A stretch of 64,000 nt of DNA from JAVBSX01 sp051660685 (GTDB lineage: Bacteria > Planctomycetota > Planctomycetia > Pirellulales > Thermoguttaceae): contig JBOFQB010000113.1 of assembly GCA_051660685.1 (NCBI GenBank), positions 1-64,000 on the forward strand, given 5' to 3'. The translations under genes were made by a program, and so were the position numbers. Positions 7,603-16,762 of the stretch are shown here, one piece after another. The notes under the pieces are model-generated. The model was not told where the DNA came from. It made no database searches and worked only from the letters and a program-made list of their open reading frames with translations. Numbering within the stretch: the first letter of the stretch is position 1; the number at the start of each line of letters is the position of its first letter.

Positions 7603-9351
7603 ATGAATAGAACGGCATTTCGGTTTCTGCACGCATCTGATTTGTTTCTCGAACGTCCCGTTGAGGATGTCGGGGATTGTACGCCCGCAATTGAAACACG
7701 TCTCTTAAATGCCCCGCTTGAAGCAGCGCGGCGTGTGTTTCACCTTGCGCGCGCTGAAGTGGTCGATTTCGTGCTCCTGAGCGGAAATGTTGTCGATCCT
7801 AACACCTCAGGTTGTGGTCCCCTCCTGTTCCTCCTCGAACAGTTTCAGATGCTGCATGAAGCGGGGATTCCGCTTTATTGGGCAGGAAGTGACCTCGATC
7901 AGCCGGAATTTTGGCCCGCTGCTCTCGAACTTCCTCCTAATGTCCATTTTTTTTCGACCGGAAATGTCGAAGAATTCATCGTCTTGAAAGAAAAAGTCCC
8001 GGTTGCCCGGATTCTGGGTCTGACACGCGGAAAACGTCGCCCGAGTATTCGCGCAAGTCAGTTTGCGCCCGATCCAAGCGGTTTGTATACGATTGTCCTG
8101 ACAAATGGACGAATACGACCCGAATCGGTTCGCCGAATTGGAATACCGTTTTGGGCACTTGGAGGTAGTCGTCAACGCCGGACAAGTAAGTCGGAACCGA
8201 CACCGAAAGAGATAACCCGAATGTTGGGGTCGAAATCCGCTCTTGCGTCAACAGGAACGGAGAAAGACCGCAAAACGACTGCGATTGATCGTCAAACGGT
8301 TGACCGTAAAGAAGAATGGAAATCCTTTGCACAAAAATCACTTCATTCGGTCAGTTCCGAAGAATTGCGAAGTGACGATTTTTCAGCCCTTTCAAGTATC
8401 GTCCATTATCCGGGACCAACACTTGCCCGATCACCCCGGGAAACGGGACAATTTGGGGCAACCCTTGTTGATGTCAGTGTTGAGGGGCTTGCCCGATTGA
8501 CCTTTTTTCCTGTTTCCCCTTTACGGTTTATTGAAGAGACGATTGAATTGGAATCGGGAGCCGGTTTGAAACAGTTGCGATCAGAGATGCAGAAACGTTT
8601 GACCGAATTTCGGGCTGTTAAGAGTCGGGACGATCTGATGATTTCTTGGATTGTTGATTGTCCGGGGGGACCCTTGCCGGTTGATTTGCGGAACAGCGCG
8701 GTTGGGGACCAGTTGTTGGAAGAGTTTCGGAATGATTTTGGCGTTGAACCGCCTGTTTGTTGGTCCATTTCGATTACCCCGACGATTCCCGAATTACTCC
8801 CGAACAGTGTTTACGATCAAAAAACGATTTTGGGGGATTATTTGCGAGCGGTCCAACATCTCCAGTCACATCCCTATGATCCAATCAATTTGGGGTCTTT
8901 TTTGCCGAAAGATGTTGGAGAATTGCCGTTTGGAAAACAACTTCCTCTTGCATTGCCGCATGAAGTTCAGTCGGACATAACATTGAAGCAGTTGTTGACG
9001 ACGAAACTGGAGAAAGCGAGCGAGTATTTGGAGAAGATTGAGACAGATCGGATTCGTCGACGACTTAGGAAACGGTTGCAGGAGAAAGGGGAATCGACCG
9101 AAAAAAGAGAACCGTCTCTTGAACGGATAAAACGGCGAAGTCGTCGTCGTTCGCAACAGGTTTTGAAGCAACTGAAGACGCGAGAAAGTTTGTTGCAAGG
9201 TATTTTGCGTGAAGCGGCAATTCTTGGTTGGGACCTGCTTGGAAATGACGAAACCCCGCGAACTCGGAAAAGTCGTTTTCCCGACGATTCGGTTGGAAGT
9301 TCCCCGGGGAAACAGTCTGGAAGTAAGAACAGAGAGGAGACGGTATCTTGA
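7603..9351 (+). CDS. SbcD/YhaO-like metallophosphoesterase-fold protein, active site lost
   Basis: A 582-residue protein with the SbcD/Mre11 layout: N-terminal nuclease-like domain (about 1-330), cap-like region, and a basic helical C-terminus (about 480-560, RRRLRKRLQEK). Every metal-binding motif appears altered. The DxH site is ASDLFLE (11-17), GDxxD is GNVVD (61-65), GNHD is GSDLD (95-99), and the GHxH position is GGSR (187-190) in WALGGSR. It is therefore probably a pseudonuclease serving as a structural partner of the following ATPase. The Arg/Lys-rich tail may bind DNA or the ATPase coiled coil. It overlaps the next gene by four bases, implying coupled translation. Confidence 0.7.
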   Translation: MNRTAFRFLHASDLFLERPVEDVGDCTPAIETRLLNAPLEAARRVFHLARAEVVDFVLLSGNVVDPNTSGCGPLLFLLEQFQMLHEAGIPLYWAGSDLDQPEFWPAALELPPNVHFFSTGNVEEFIVLKEKVPVARILGLTRGKRRPSIRASQFAPDPSGLYTIVLTNGRIRPESVRRIGIPFWALGGSRQRRTSKSEPTPKEITRMLGSKSALASTGTEKDRKTTAIDRQTVDRKEEWKSFAQKSLHSVSSEELRSDDFSALSSIVHYPGPTLARSPRETGQFGATLVDVSVEGLARLTFFPVSPLRFIEETIELESGAGLKQLRSEMQKRLTEFRAVKSRDDLMISWIVDCPGGPLPVDLRNSAVGDQLLEEFRNDFGVEPPVCWSISITPTIPELLPNSVYDQKTILGDYLRAVQHLQSHPYDPINLGSFLPKDVGELPFGKQLPLALPHEVQSDITLKQLLTTKLEKASEYLEKIETDRIRRRLRKRLQEKGESTEKREPSLERIKRRSRRRSQQVLKQLKTRESLLQGILREAAILGWDLLGNDETPRTRKSRFPDDSVGSSPGKQSGSKNREETVS

Positions 9352-12300
9352 GAATCAACTCTCTTGACATAGATCGGTTTGGGTTGTGGAATGACCTGCA
9401 TCTGACGAAATTGGATGAGGGGTTGAATGTTTTTTATGGTCCGAATGAAGCGGGCAAGACGACCCTTATGGATTTTGTGCGTTCGATTCTTTATGGAATG
9501 GAACAACATCGATTACGGTATATTCAACCGCTTAATCAGGATAAGAAGCCGGAATCGGAACAGGAAAAGCGGAAAAAGCAGAAAATCATATACGGCGGTT
9601 CTCTTTCAGTTGACTGTGCAGACGGTCTTTTCCGAATACAACGGTCCTTTGATCCAAATGACAAACATGTCGGTTCGGATCGAACCTTGACGATCACTTC
9701 GACCGATTCCTTACAACGGGAAAGTTCCGTTTTGCGAATGATTGTTTCTGGAATGGACGAACTGACGTTTAACAATGTTTTTACGTTTGGTTTGGACGAA
9801 TTGCGTAAACTGGGGACACTTGAAGATACAGAAGCAGCCGAGATGCTCTTTCGGTTGAGTATCGGGTTGGATCGTGTTTCACTTGTCGATGTTCTCAAAT
9901 CATTGACGCAATCCCGACTGAAAATGTTGCCGATTGATTCCGTTCACAACGGAACACTTGAGCGAATGTTTATGCAGGAACAGAAACTGATTGAGGAGTT
10001 GGGGCAAAGTCGTGCTCAAGTTTGGGAGTATTCCCGCTTGTTGACCGAGCAACGTAAACTGAATCGGGTGATTGAACAGTTAAACGAAGAGGTTCTCGGA
10101 CTGCAACATGAGGGGCGGATCAACGAGATTGCTCTGAATATTCTGCCGATTTGGGACAAACGGGAGTCGATTCGGACACAACTTCGAGAAATGGGAACCG
10201 TTATCCCGGTTCCAGCTGATGTTATTCAAGAACTGGAAGAAATTCGGATTTCGCGTGAAAAAAAGCAAGGACAACTGAAAGAACTGAAAAAACAGTATGA
10301 GGATGCTCAAAAGCGGATTGAGGAAGTCCCGGTCAACGACGAACTTTGGCAGTTGTCTCCTCGAATTGAGATCATTCTTGAAGAGGAAACGCGAATTATT
10401 GAGCTTGACCAACAGATTACGAAAATGGAGAAAGAAGCCGACTCCCTTGAACGGGAGTTGGTTGAGTACGAGTCCCATTTACGATATGGTCGTAAAAAAA
10501 CGCGAAATATAACCCGGGAAATTCAAGAGGGAGATTCCGGCGATCTGCCCGGTTCCTATTCTTCAGTCGGTTTGGCCGGTTCAACCGGGTTGACAGAATC
10601 CGGTTTCACACAATCCGGTTCCTCGCAATCCGGCTCTCGCGCTGTTCCCTCAAAAGAGGGTTCCAACCGTCCCGCACTTGAGCAGAATCGTCAACTCGGC
10701 GAATATCGGGTCTATTCCCGACATATTAAGCGGACAAAAGTGCGATATGCCCGAATGAAGCAGATGTACGACGAATTACAGGAACGGTCTAAATCGTTTG
10801 CTGAGACAATGAAGACGGAAATGTCAAGACGTGACATTCCCAATCTGGTTGACGCGTTAGAACAAACGAGTGAAATGGTTGCCCAACTGCGACGTCGGGG
10901 CAGTATTGCACAACGGTTGGAAGAGTTGGGCCAAATGCGTAAACGGATTGACCAGCAAAATGCCTATTTGATCCAGAATCAGGCTGCTCCATCTTGGGTC
11001 TTGGTTCTGCTCGGAGTTGCCGCTATTTTTACGGCAATCTGTCTCGTCATGATTTTCACAAGTCGTCTGCATCCCGCATTTGCAGGAGCAGGAGGAATCG
11101 CCCTTGTTCTCGGTTTCATTGGAAAAATCGTTATGGAACGGAATAACGGGCAAAAACTGGATGAGAATCAGCGTCAACTCAGTTCGCTCCTCGCCCAATT
11201 GGATCAGGTCAAAAATGATGCAGCTGCAATTGATGTCCGTTTTCCTGCAAATGGACAAACACTCGAAGGCCGTATACAAAATGCGCAAAAGGAACTTTCT
11301 GCTCTTGAAAAGTTGATTCCTCTTGACGCTCAACGGAAAGAAACCTCACATCAACTGAAATCATTGGAGAGTCAACTCATTCGGGCCCGGGAATCGGCTC
11401 AATCGGCAACACAACGTTGGGGAGAATGGTTGACTTCCATGTCCCTTCCTGCTGATTGGACGCCCCGACAGATCAAGGACCTGATTGGTCGTTATGATCA
11501 TGCGGGAGAAATCCGTCAGAATCTGGACCGCCTTTATGAAGGAATCAATCGTCGGGTCCGCGATTTGCGAATCATCACAGACCGGATTGACCGGGTTGTT
11601 GCTGAAACCAATTTGAAGTTTCCTGACGGTCTTAGTTATGTCGAAATGTTAGGCGAAATTCGCAAAGCACTCACGCTCAGTGAAGAAGGGGTCCGACGTC
11701 GGAAATCGTTGACTGCCGAATTGCGGAAATTACGCCCTGCTCGAAAACGTCTTTCAGCCGCAATTCAGCAAATCCGTTCTCGTCGGACAGACTTGTTGCG
11801 ACGATATGGGGCAACGTCGTCCGAACACCTGTTGCAACTTGCCGAAAAATATAGTGATTACGAACAAATTCTTGCACAAGAAGAAGCGGTTCAACGGGAA
11901 ATCAACGCGCTGATGAGCGGTTATGTTCCTGAAGAAACGGTTGCTCAACAGGTTGGACCCGAGAATCGAGCAAATCTCGACAATCAAAAAGAGTCGATCA
12001 ATCGCCGTTTGGAGACGACCAAAACACATCTTCGTGAAGAAACCGAAAAACATGGTCGTCTCACTCTCGAATTGCAGCAACTCGCACAAGATCAGAGTGT
12101 CCCCAAAAAACGTCGGGAATTGGCCGTTCTAACCGAAAAATTGCGGCGTTCGGTTCACACTTGGCAGGTTCAGGCGGTTTCTTGTCGGATTCTCGAAGAC
12201 ATCCGTAAAGGATATGAACGGGAACGACAACCTCAAGCTCTTGCAGAAACGTCCGATTATTTTCGCCGTTTAACAGCCGGAAAATATCAACGGGTCTGGA

Positions 12301-12797
12301 CTCCACTTGGAGAAGACACGCTCAAAATTGATGATTCGGACCTGAACACTTTTGATGTCAGTCTCCTCTCTCGCGGGACTAGGGAACAGTTGTTCATCTC
12401 GCTCAGATTGGCTCTTGCTGCTTCTTTTGCGCGACATGGTTCTGATTTGCCCTTAATTCTCGATGATGTTATGGTCAACTTTGACACAAGAAGAGCGCAA
12501 GCAGCCGCAAATGTTCTTGCCGAATTTGCAACCGGGGGACGACAAATCATCCTCTTCACTTGTCATGAACATATTTGTCGTATTTTTCAACGAATGGACG
12601 TTCCTGTTCGTATTCTGCCCGATTTCGGCGAACATCGAAAAGGGGTTCGCGTTTTACTCCCCATTTCCGTCTTACAAAAGCGTGAAGCAGATCGGGTTGC
12701 GTCCGAACGATTGGTTATGGAACAAGCATTGGAAGAACACGAAATGGTTGGGGACAACACAACCGAATCGGAAAATGGACAACAGATAGAAAACTGA
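9348..12797 (+). CDS. Rad50/SbcC-like AAA ATPase of the YhaN type
   Basis: The start is TTG 9348, overlapping the upstream TGA. MRINSLDIDRFGLW is the expected beginning of the family and no ATG fits. 1149 residues: Walker A GPNEAGKTT (31-39), long coiled-coil arms (about 200-540 and 600-980), two hydrophobic segments in the middle (about 546-596, APSWVLVLLGVAAIF), ABC-type signature LLSRGTREQ (about 1005-1013) and Walker B LPLILDDVMVNFD (about 1034-1046) followed by the switch TCHEHI. The mid-coil membrane helices are typical of YhaN-like proteins rather than classical SbcC. The ATPase side looks intact although its nuclease partner is not. A role in DNA end handling or membrane-linked chromosome upkeep is inferred. 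Confidence 0.85.
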   Translation: MRINSLDIDRFGLWNDLHLTKLDEGLNVFYGPNEAGKTTLMDFVRSILYGMEQHRLRYIQPLNQDKKPESEQEKRKKQKIIYGGSLSVDCADGLFRIQRSFDPNDKHVGSDRTLTITSTDSLQRESSVLRMIVSGMDELTFNNVFTFGLDELRKLGTLEDTEAAEMLFRLSIGLDRVSLVDVLKSLTQSRLKMLPIDSVHNGTLERMFMQEQKLIEELGQSRAQVWEYSRLLTEQRKLNRVIEQLNEEVLGLQHEGRINEIALNILPIWDKRESIRTQLREMGTVIPVPADVIQELEEIRISREKKQGQLKELKKQYEDAQKRIEEVPVNDELWQLSPRIEIILEEETRIIELDQQITKMEKEADSLERELVEYESHLRYGRKKTRNITREIQEGDSGDLPGSYSSVGLAGSTGLTESGFTQSGSSQSGSRAVPSKEGSNRPALEQNRQLGEYRVYSRHIKRTKVRYARMKQMYDELQERSKSFAETMKTEMSRRDIPNLVDALEQTSEMVAQLRRRGSIAQRLEELGQMRKRIDQQNAYLIQNQAAPSWVLVLLGVAAIFTAICLVMIFTSRLHPAFAGAGGIALVLGFIGKIVMERNNGQKLDENQRQLSSLLAQLDQVKNDAAAIDVRFPANGQTLEGRIQNAQKELSALEKLIPLDAQRKETSHQLKSLESQLIRARESAQSATQRWGEWLTSMSLPADWTPRQIKDLIGRYDHAGEIRQNLDRLYEGINRRVRDLRIITDRIDRVVAETNLKFPDGLSYVEMLGEIRKALTLSEEGVRRRKSLTAELRKLRPARKRLSAAIQQIRSRRTDLLRRYGATSSEHLLQLAEKYSDYEQILAQEEAVQREINALMSGYVPEETVAQQVGPENRANLDNQKESINRRLETTKTHLREETEKHGRLTLELQQLAQDQSVPKKRRELAVLTEKLRRSVHTWQVQAVSCRILEDIRKGYERERQPQALAETSDYFRRLTAGKYQRVWTPLGEDTLKIDDSDLNTFDVSLLSRGTREQLFISLRLALAASFARHGSDLPLILDDVMVNFDTRRAQAAANVLAEFATGGRQIILFTCHEHICRIFQRMDVPVRILPDFGEHRKGVRVLLPISVLQKREADRVASERLVMEQALEEHEMVGDNTTESENGQQIEN

Positions 12798-12863
12798 GAA
12801 CAATCGGACAACAGATAACAATCGGACAATAGACCGTATTGAAAAACGGACAACATTGGACAA

Positions 12864-15800
12864 TTATCGTCCGGGGATATATTGGAGCGGGTTCAGTCGT
12901 TCAAGTGAGGGGTTCAACCGTTCAAACGGATTCCAACGAGGTGTTGGATTTTCTGGTTGCGTTGGAACAGGCGGGGCTGTTGTGCTGAACACGACCGGGC
13001 GAATCGAAACGTCGTCGATCCAGACTTTGCCGACTCCGGTCAACAGGAAGGACGTTTCAAAGATTCCTTCAGCAGGAGCATAACGGTAAAAGGCGAATTC
13101 CCGCCAACCTTCTGTTTTGTCAAATCGTAAAGCAAGGGCATCTCCCCCAATCGTGTCCCGAATCATTAGTCCGTCACTTGAACCCGTCAGTTTTTGCGGA
13201 ATGTTGATCCAACCAGAAACACAAAGCAATTCCCCGGCATTAACAGGAATTCCGGGCGTCGTCAACCAAATGGGGGCGGTTTCAACAACAGTTCCGGTTT
13301 CTCCTTCTTTAACGGGTTGGACCGAAAGATAAAGGGCCCGGGTTCCATTAAGGACATTTCCCGGAACAAGTGAAGCATTTGCAGAAACATTTTTCAGTCG
13401 ATGTTGTTCATGTCGCCAACCAACTCCCGACCAAGTTTCCAGATTACATTCAAAATCCCCGCAAAGCAGCTGATTCTGACCTAATTGGGCAAAACGGAAA
13501 TCATTGAATGTTGCAACATACGCAGGAATTGTGGAGAAACAGGTCGAAACGGGGGTCATGGAACGGTTAACATCGGGTCGAACAGCGTACATCCACATTT
13601 CGCGTTGTGCTTTGCGCAACCCCCGGGTTGCCCATTCTGCTTGCAAATAAGCATGAGCATAGTCCCGACGCTCAAGTAAGTCTTTTGCCAATTGAATATC
13701 TTTTCGCGTTCCCTGCAAAAGGGTTTCTTGTTCAGACACATTGACGAGCGGATTGGCATCATTGCTCCAAACCGGAATCGCCTTACTGTCACTTGCCTGT
13801 TTCAAGGTCTTCAGTGTTTTTTCGTCGGATTCCAACCGCATTTCGGCAAGGTCCAACGCCAATTGTGACATCGCTTCTCCAAATTCAGACGCCCTTGCTT
13901 CAATTGTTCCCCGAATCGTCCCGGATTCGGTCAGAACAATGAGCGAATTCAAACTGGCGTCCGACAATTCAACCCAAGTCCCCCCCGCAATTCGTTCGGA
14001 CTTGATCGGTTCTAACACTCCAGGTGTCAACAAGCGTGCATCATAGGTTTCTGGAACTCCCGGGAGTCGAAATGCAGCTGCGCCCGCTGCTGCTGTTCCC
14101 AACGCATACTGACTGTTCGATTCATTCCAAATCGGAAGAAGCAATTTGGCCCGATCCCGACGTAAAAGGACCCCGGAAAGTTGTGGATTGGTTGAAGGAA
14201 CAACTGTTTCGACGAGACCTTCTGCAAACCATTCCTCAATGAGCATCAATTCCATATTGAGTAAGGCGAGAGATTTGGCCCGATATTTCGTCTCGACATT
14301 ATCTTCTGTTAACGGAGTCGAGGAAAGAAAGAGAATTCCGTGAGAACCGCTCGCCAAACCTAATCGGGCTAAAAGACGAATTTGGTCAAAAGAGACGATA
14401 ATCGGTTGTTCTTGGTATCCCCCGAATAAATCCCATTGTCCGACCAATTTGGGGTCAGGTTGTGTTTGAACCGCTGTCCAACGAGGTGTACTGGGGAGTG
14501 CCAATTTGGGATATTCGGTCAACCAACGACCATAATCCTGTAAATCAAGCGTCGTCAAAAGCGGTTCCCGACGTGTCATAATCACCATGTCGGGGATTCG
14601 GCTGAAATCGACCAATCCGCTGTCAACCGAGCAGACGAACGGACGATTCCGACGAGCCCTATTATCAGCCGACTTCAAATCCCGGGCCAATTGTTCAGTC
14701 GGTTGGAAATCTTTCTGGACCAGACGATCCCCGAGATTCCAAGCGAGGACCGAATCGTAATTGGTACTTGTTGGGGGGAGATTTTGGAAGGACGTATTAC
14801 TTAATCCAACCCCGTTGGAAGGAGGAGGGGGACAGATCAACCAAATATTCGCCTGTTTCGCCTCTTCAAGCAATTCGGGACTAGGTGGAGTTGAGAGCCA
14901 AACGGCGTTAAATTTCAGCGAATGGAGCAACGCAAGCGGTTCTCCCCGATATTCAATCGCCCGAACACCAATTGCCGTTTCCAATCCCCGATCAGGGTCG
15001 CGGACCCGAACCGCTTGTCCCCCAATTCGGATGTTCCGCAATTTCGTTCGCTGATCGGACAATGCCCCTTCTGTTCCCGCATAAAGTATGCTCGATGTCG
15101 CTTCTCCGCCGTTTTCCGTCAAATACTGTTGAAATGTGTCCGAATCCGTCAAACGCATTTGACGATATTGATCAACACCTGTTTCTCGTGAACGCCCCGT
15201 TCGGGAATCCGAGGAACCGTCAAAAGCCGTTTTCGCAATCCGATTCGGATAATTCCCCCCTCCATTCATTTGCAAATACGGTTCTTTGAGATTCCGCCCT
15301 TCCAAAACCGAATTCGCCCAAACTGTTCGCCCCATTTCGGTTGGGGTTGAATACTCCCTAAAAACCGGTTCCGAAACCGCACATTGCAAAAAACCGCTCA
15401 TGTTAATCGGGTCAAACATAGGTCGGAAACCTGTTGCCCGACGTTTTTCCAACGGACTCAGCGTTTCTGACGAATGTTCCAAAGAACCAACGATTTCAAT
15501 TCGTTGAGCATCTCCCCGCGATTTGGACGAACCCGACTCTTGCGAATCCGGTTTCTGCGATTCCAGCATTTCCAATCGGCGTATTTCAGACCGAAAAGCG
15601 GAAAATTCAGGTTCCAGACGTTCCAAATGGTCCGGGAATACTGACCCGACCGGGACGTTTCCGTCAACTCTTAGATCGTCAATCCAAACATTGACCCGGG
15701 CGGGACGACCGTCTTGTTCGGGTTTTCCTTCGACATACAAAACCAGTTGACGGACGTACATGTCCCTTGTATCGAGTTTCAAATCAAACTCGGCTCGCAG

Positions 15801-16328
15801 AAAATTTGCGGTCTGAACCGCCATTTTGAGCAATTGGGATTGACCTTGTTGATCGTTAAAATTCAATTCTTCCCAACGTCCAACATCATTGTACTTGGAA
15901 CCGGCAATCAAAAAGGTGAACGGGCGACCTGTCTGAGCATTGTAAGTGTGTGGTAAAACGATTTGTACGCCCAAAACCAATCCGGCCCGATCAGAACGAA
16001 CCCAAAGACTGGGCGAAAGTTCTTGGATCAAACAGGGAAAGTCAAGCGTATGTCCTAAGAAGATGTCCGTTACTTTGGAATCCGGTTTTTTAGAAAAAAC
16101 AAACTGCCATTTTTCCGACTGTTGACCTCGATGATAATCTTCACTAACCCGTTCACCTTTGATAACGGTTGTCCGGTTTTCACGATTGAGTAATCGCCAA
16201 GTCGGCATATCCGTCTCAAATGTATTGATCCAACCGGGCGCAAGGACATCCGATTCGCCGAAAACGGCAAATTCGGAGCAAAGCAGGAAAAAAATCGCAA
16301 AAAATGCGAATACTCGGAAACGCAACAT
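12864..16328 (-). CDS. Large secreted protein of unknown function
   Basis: 1154 residues with a cleavable signal peptide (MLRFRVFAFFAIFFLLCSEF...). The N-terminal region contains WINTFETDMPTWRLLNRE and a jelly-roll-like stretch (about 30-220) as in carbohydrate-binding domains. The middle (about 440-780) resembles a TIM-barrel-type region, with GILFLSSTPL and similar strands, but no catalytic residues can be named. The C-terminal part (about 1010-1120, GDFECNLETWSGVGW...) looks like a second carbohydrate-binding beta sandwich ending in a Pro-rich tail. It converges on the ATPase gene with a 66-base gap of CGGACAA-type repeats. A role in polysaccharide binding or breakdown is possible but unproven. 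Confidence 0.65.
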   Translation of the reverse strand: MLRFRVFAFFAIFFLLCSEFAVFGESDVLAPGWINTFETDMPTWRLLNRENRTTVIKGERVSEDYHRGQQSEKWQFVFSKKPDSKVTDIFLGHTLDFPCLIQELSPSLWVRSDRAGLVLGVQIVLPHTYNAQTGRPFTFLIAGSKYNDVGRWEELNFNDQQGQSQLLKMAVQTANFLRAEFDLKLDTRDMYVRQLVLYVEGKPEQDGRPARVNVWIDDLRVDGNVPVGSVFPDHLERLEPEFSAFRSEIRRLEMLESQKPDSQESGSSKSRGDAQRIEIVGSLEHSSETLSPLEKRRATGFRPMFDPINMSGFLQCAVSEPVFREYSTPTEMGRTVWANSVLEGRNLKEPYLQMNGGGNYPNRIAKTAFDGSSDSRTGRSRETGVDQYRQMRLTDSDTFQQYLTENGGEATSSILYAGTEGALSDQRTKLRNIRIGGQAVRVRDPDRGLETAIGVRAIEYRGEPLALLHSLKFNAVWLSTPPSPELLEEAKQANIWLICPPPPSNGVGLSNTSFQNLPPTSTNYDSVLAWNLGDRLVQKDFQPTEQLARDLKSADNRARRNRPFVCSVDSGLVDFSRIPDMVIMTRREPLLTTLDLQDYGRWLTEYPKLALPSTPRWTAVQTQPDPKLVGQWDLFGGYQEQPIIVSFDQIRLLARLGLASGSHGILFLSSTPLTEDNVETKYRAKSLALLNMELMLIEEWFAEGLVETVVPSTNPQLSGVLLRRDRAKLLLPIWNESNSQYALGTAAAGAAAFRLPGVPETYDARLLTPGVLEPIKSERIAGGTWVELSDASLNSLIVLTESGTIRGTIEARASEFGEAMSQLALDLAEMRLESDEKTLKTLKQASDSKAIPVWSNDANPLVNVSEQETLLQGTRKDIQLAKDLLERRDYAHAYLQAEWATRGLRKAQREMWMYAVRPDVNRSMTPVSTCFSTIPAYVATFNDFRFAQLGQNQLLCGDFECNLETWSGVGWRHEQHRLKNVSANASLVPGNVLNGTRALYLSVQPVKEGETGTVVETAPIWLTTPGIPVNAGELLCVSGWINIPQKLTGSSDGLMIRDTIGGDALALRFDKTEGWREFAFYRYAPAEGIFETSFLLTGVGKVWIDDVSIRPVVFSTTAPPVPTQPENPTPRWNPFERLNPSLERLNPLQYIPGR

Positions 16329-16354
16329 GGAGCGGATAATGGTATATTATTATC

Positions 16355-16753
16355 GTGAGAGTACAGAACAGGACTCTTCCTGAAGAATATCGATTTTTTC
16401 CCGTTAGGAAAAGAGCAATTTTGTGGAAAGACCGTTTTTTCCAACCTGAAAGACAAAAACTATCTATCTTAACAAGAAACTCAACCTTGAGAAATCAAAA
16501 AAGTGTCAAAACGGAAATTCCCCCCGAGTTGGGCGAACTCGTTCATCTTGTTGCTGCATTGCCGGATGAATACCGAAGTTCTTTTGAAAAGGCAATTTCC
16601 CAAGCATCTGTTCACATAGATCGTCGTCGAAAAATTTTAGGCTGTATTCAGGAATCCTTAGCCCAATTGCGACTGGACATGAGGTATCTCATGTTTGATT
16701 TGGAAGCGACTCGGCGAGAACGGGATTGTCTGCGCGACCAGTTGGACACCTAA
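16355..16753 (+). CDS. Small helical protein of unknown function, start uncertain
   Basis: The longest frame begins at GTG 16355 (132 residues), but the convincing part is the last 80 or so residues: IPPELGELVHLVAALPDEYR followed by two amphipathic helices with many Arg and Glu (RRRKILGCIQESLAQLRLDM, EATRRERDCLRDQLD). No ATG precedes it in frame; a TTG at about 16485 is an alternative start. It is divergent from the large secreted protein and converges on the cytochrome gene only nine bases away. The predicted coiled-coil character suggests dimerisation. I do not recognise the family with confidence. Confidence 0.5.
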   Translation: MRVQNRTLPEEYRFFPVRKRAILWKDRFFQPERQKLSILTRNSTLRNQKSVKTEIPPELGELVHLVAALPDEYRSSFEKAISQASVHIDRRRKILGCIQESLAQLRLDMRYLMFDLEATRRERDCLRDQLDT

Positions 16754-16762
16754 ACAGGATTC

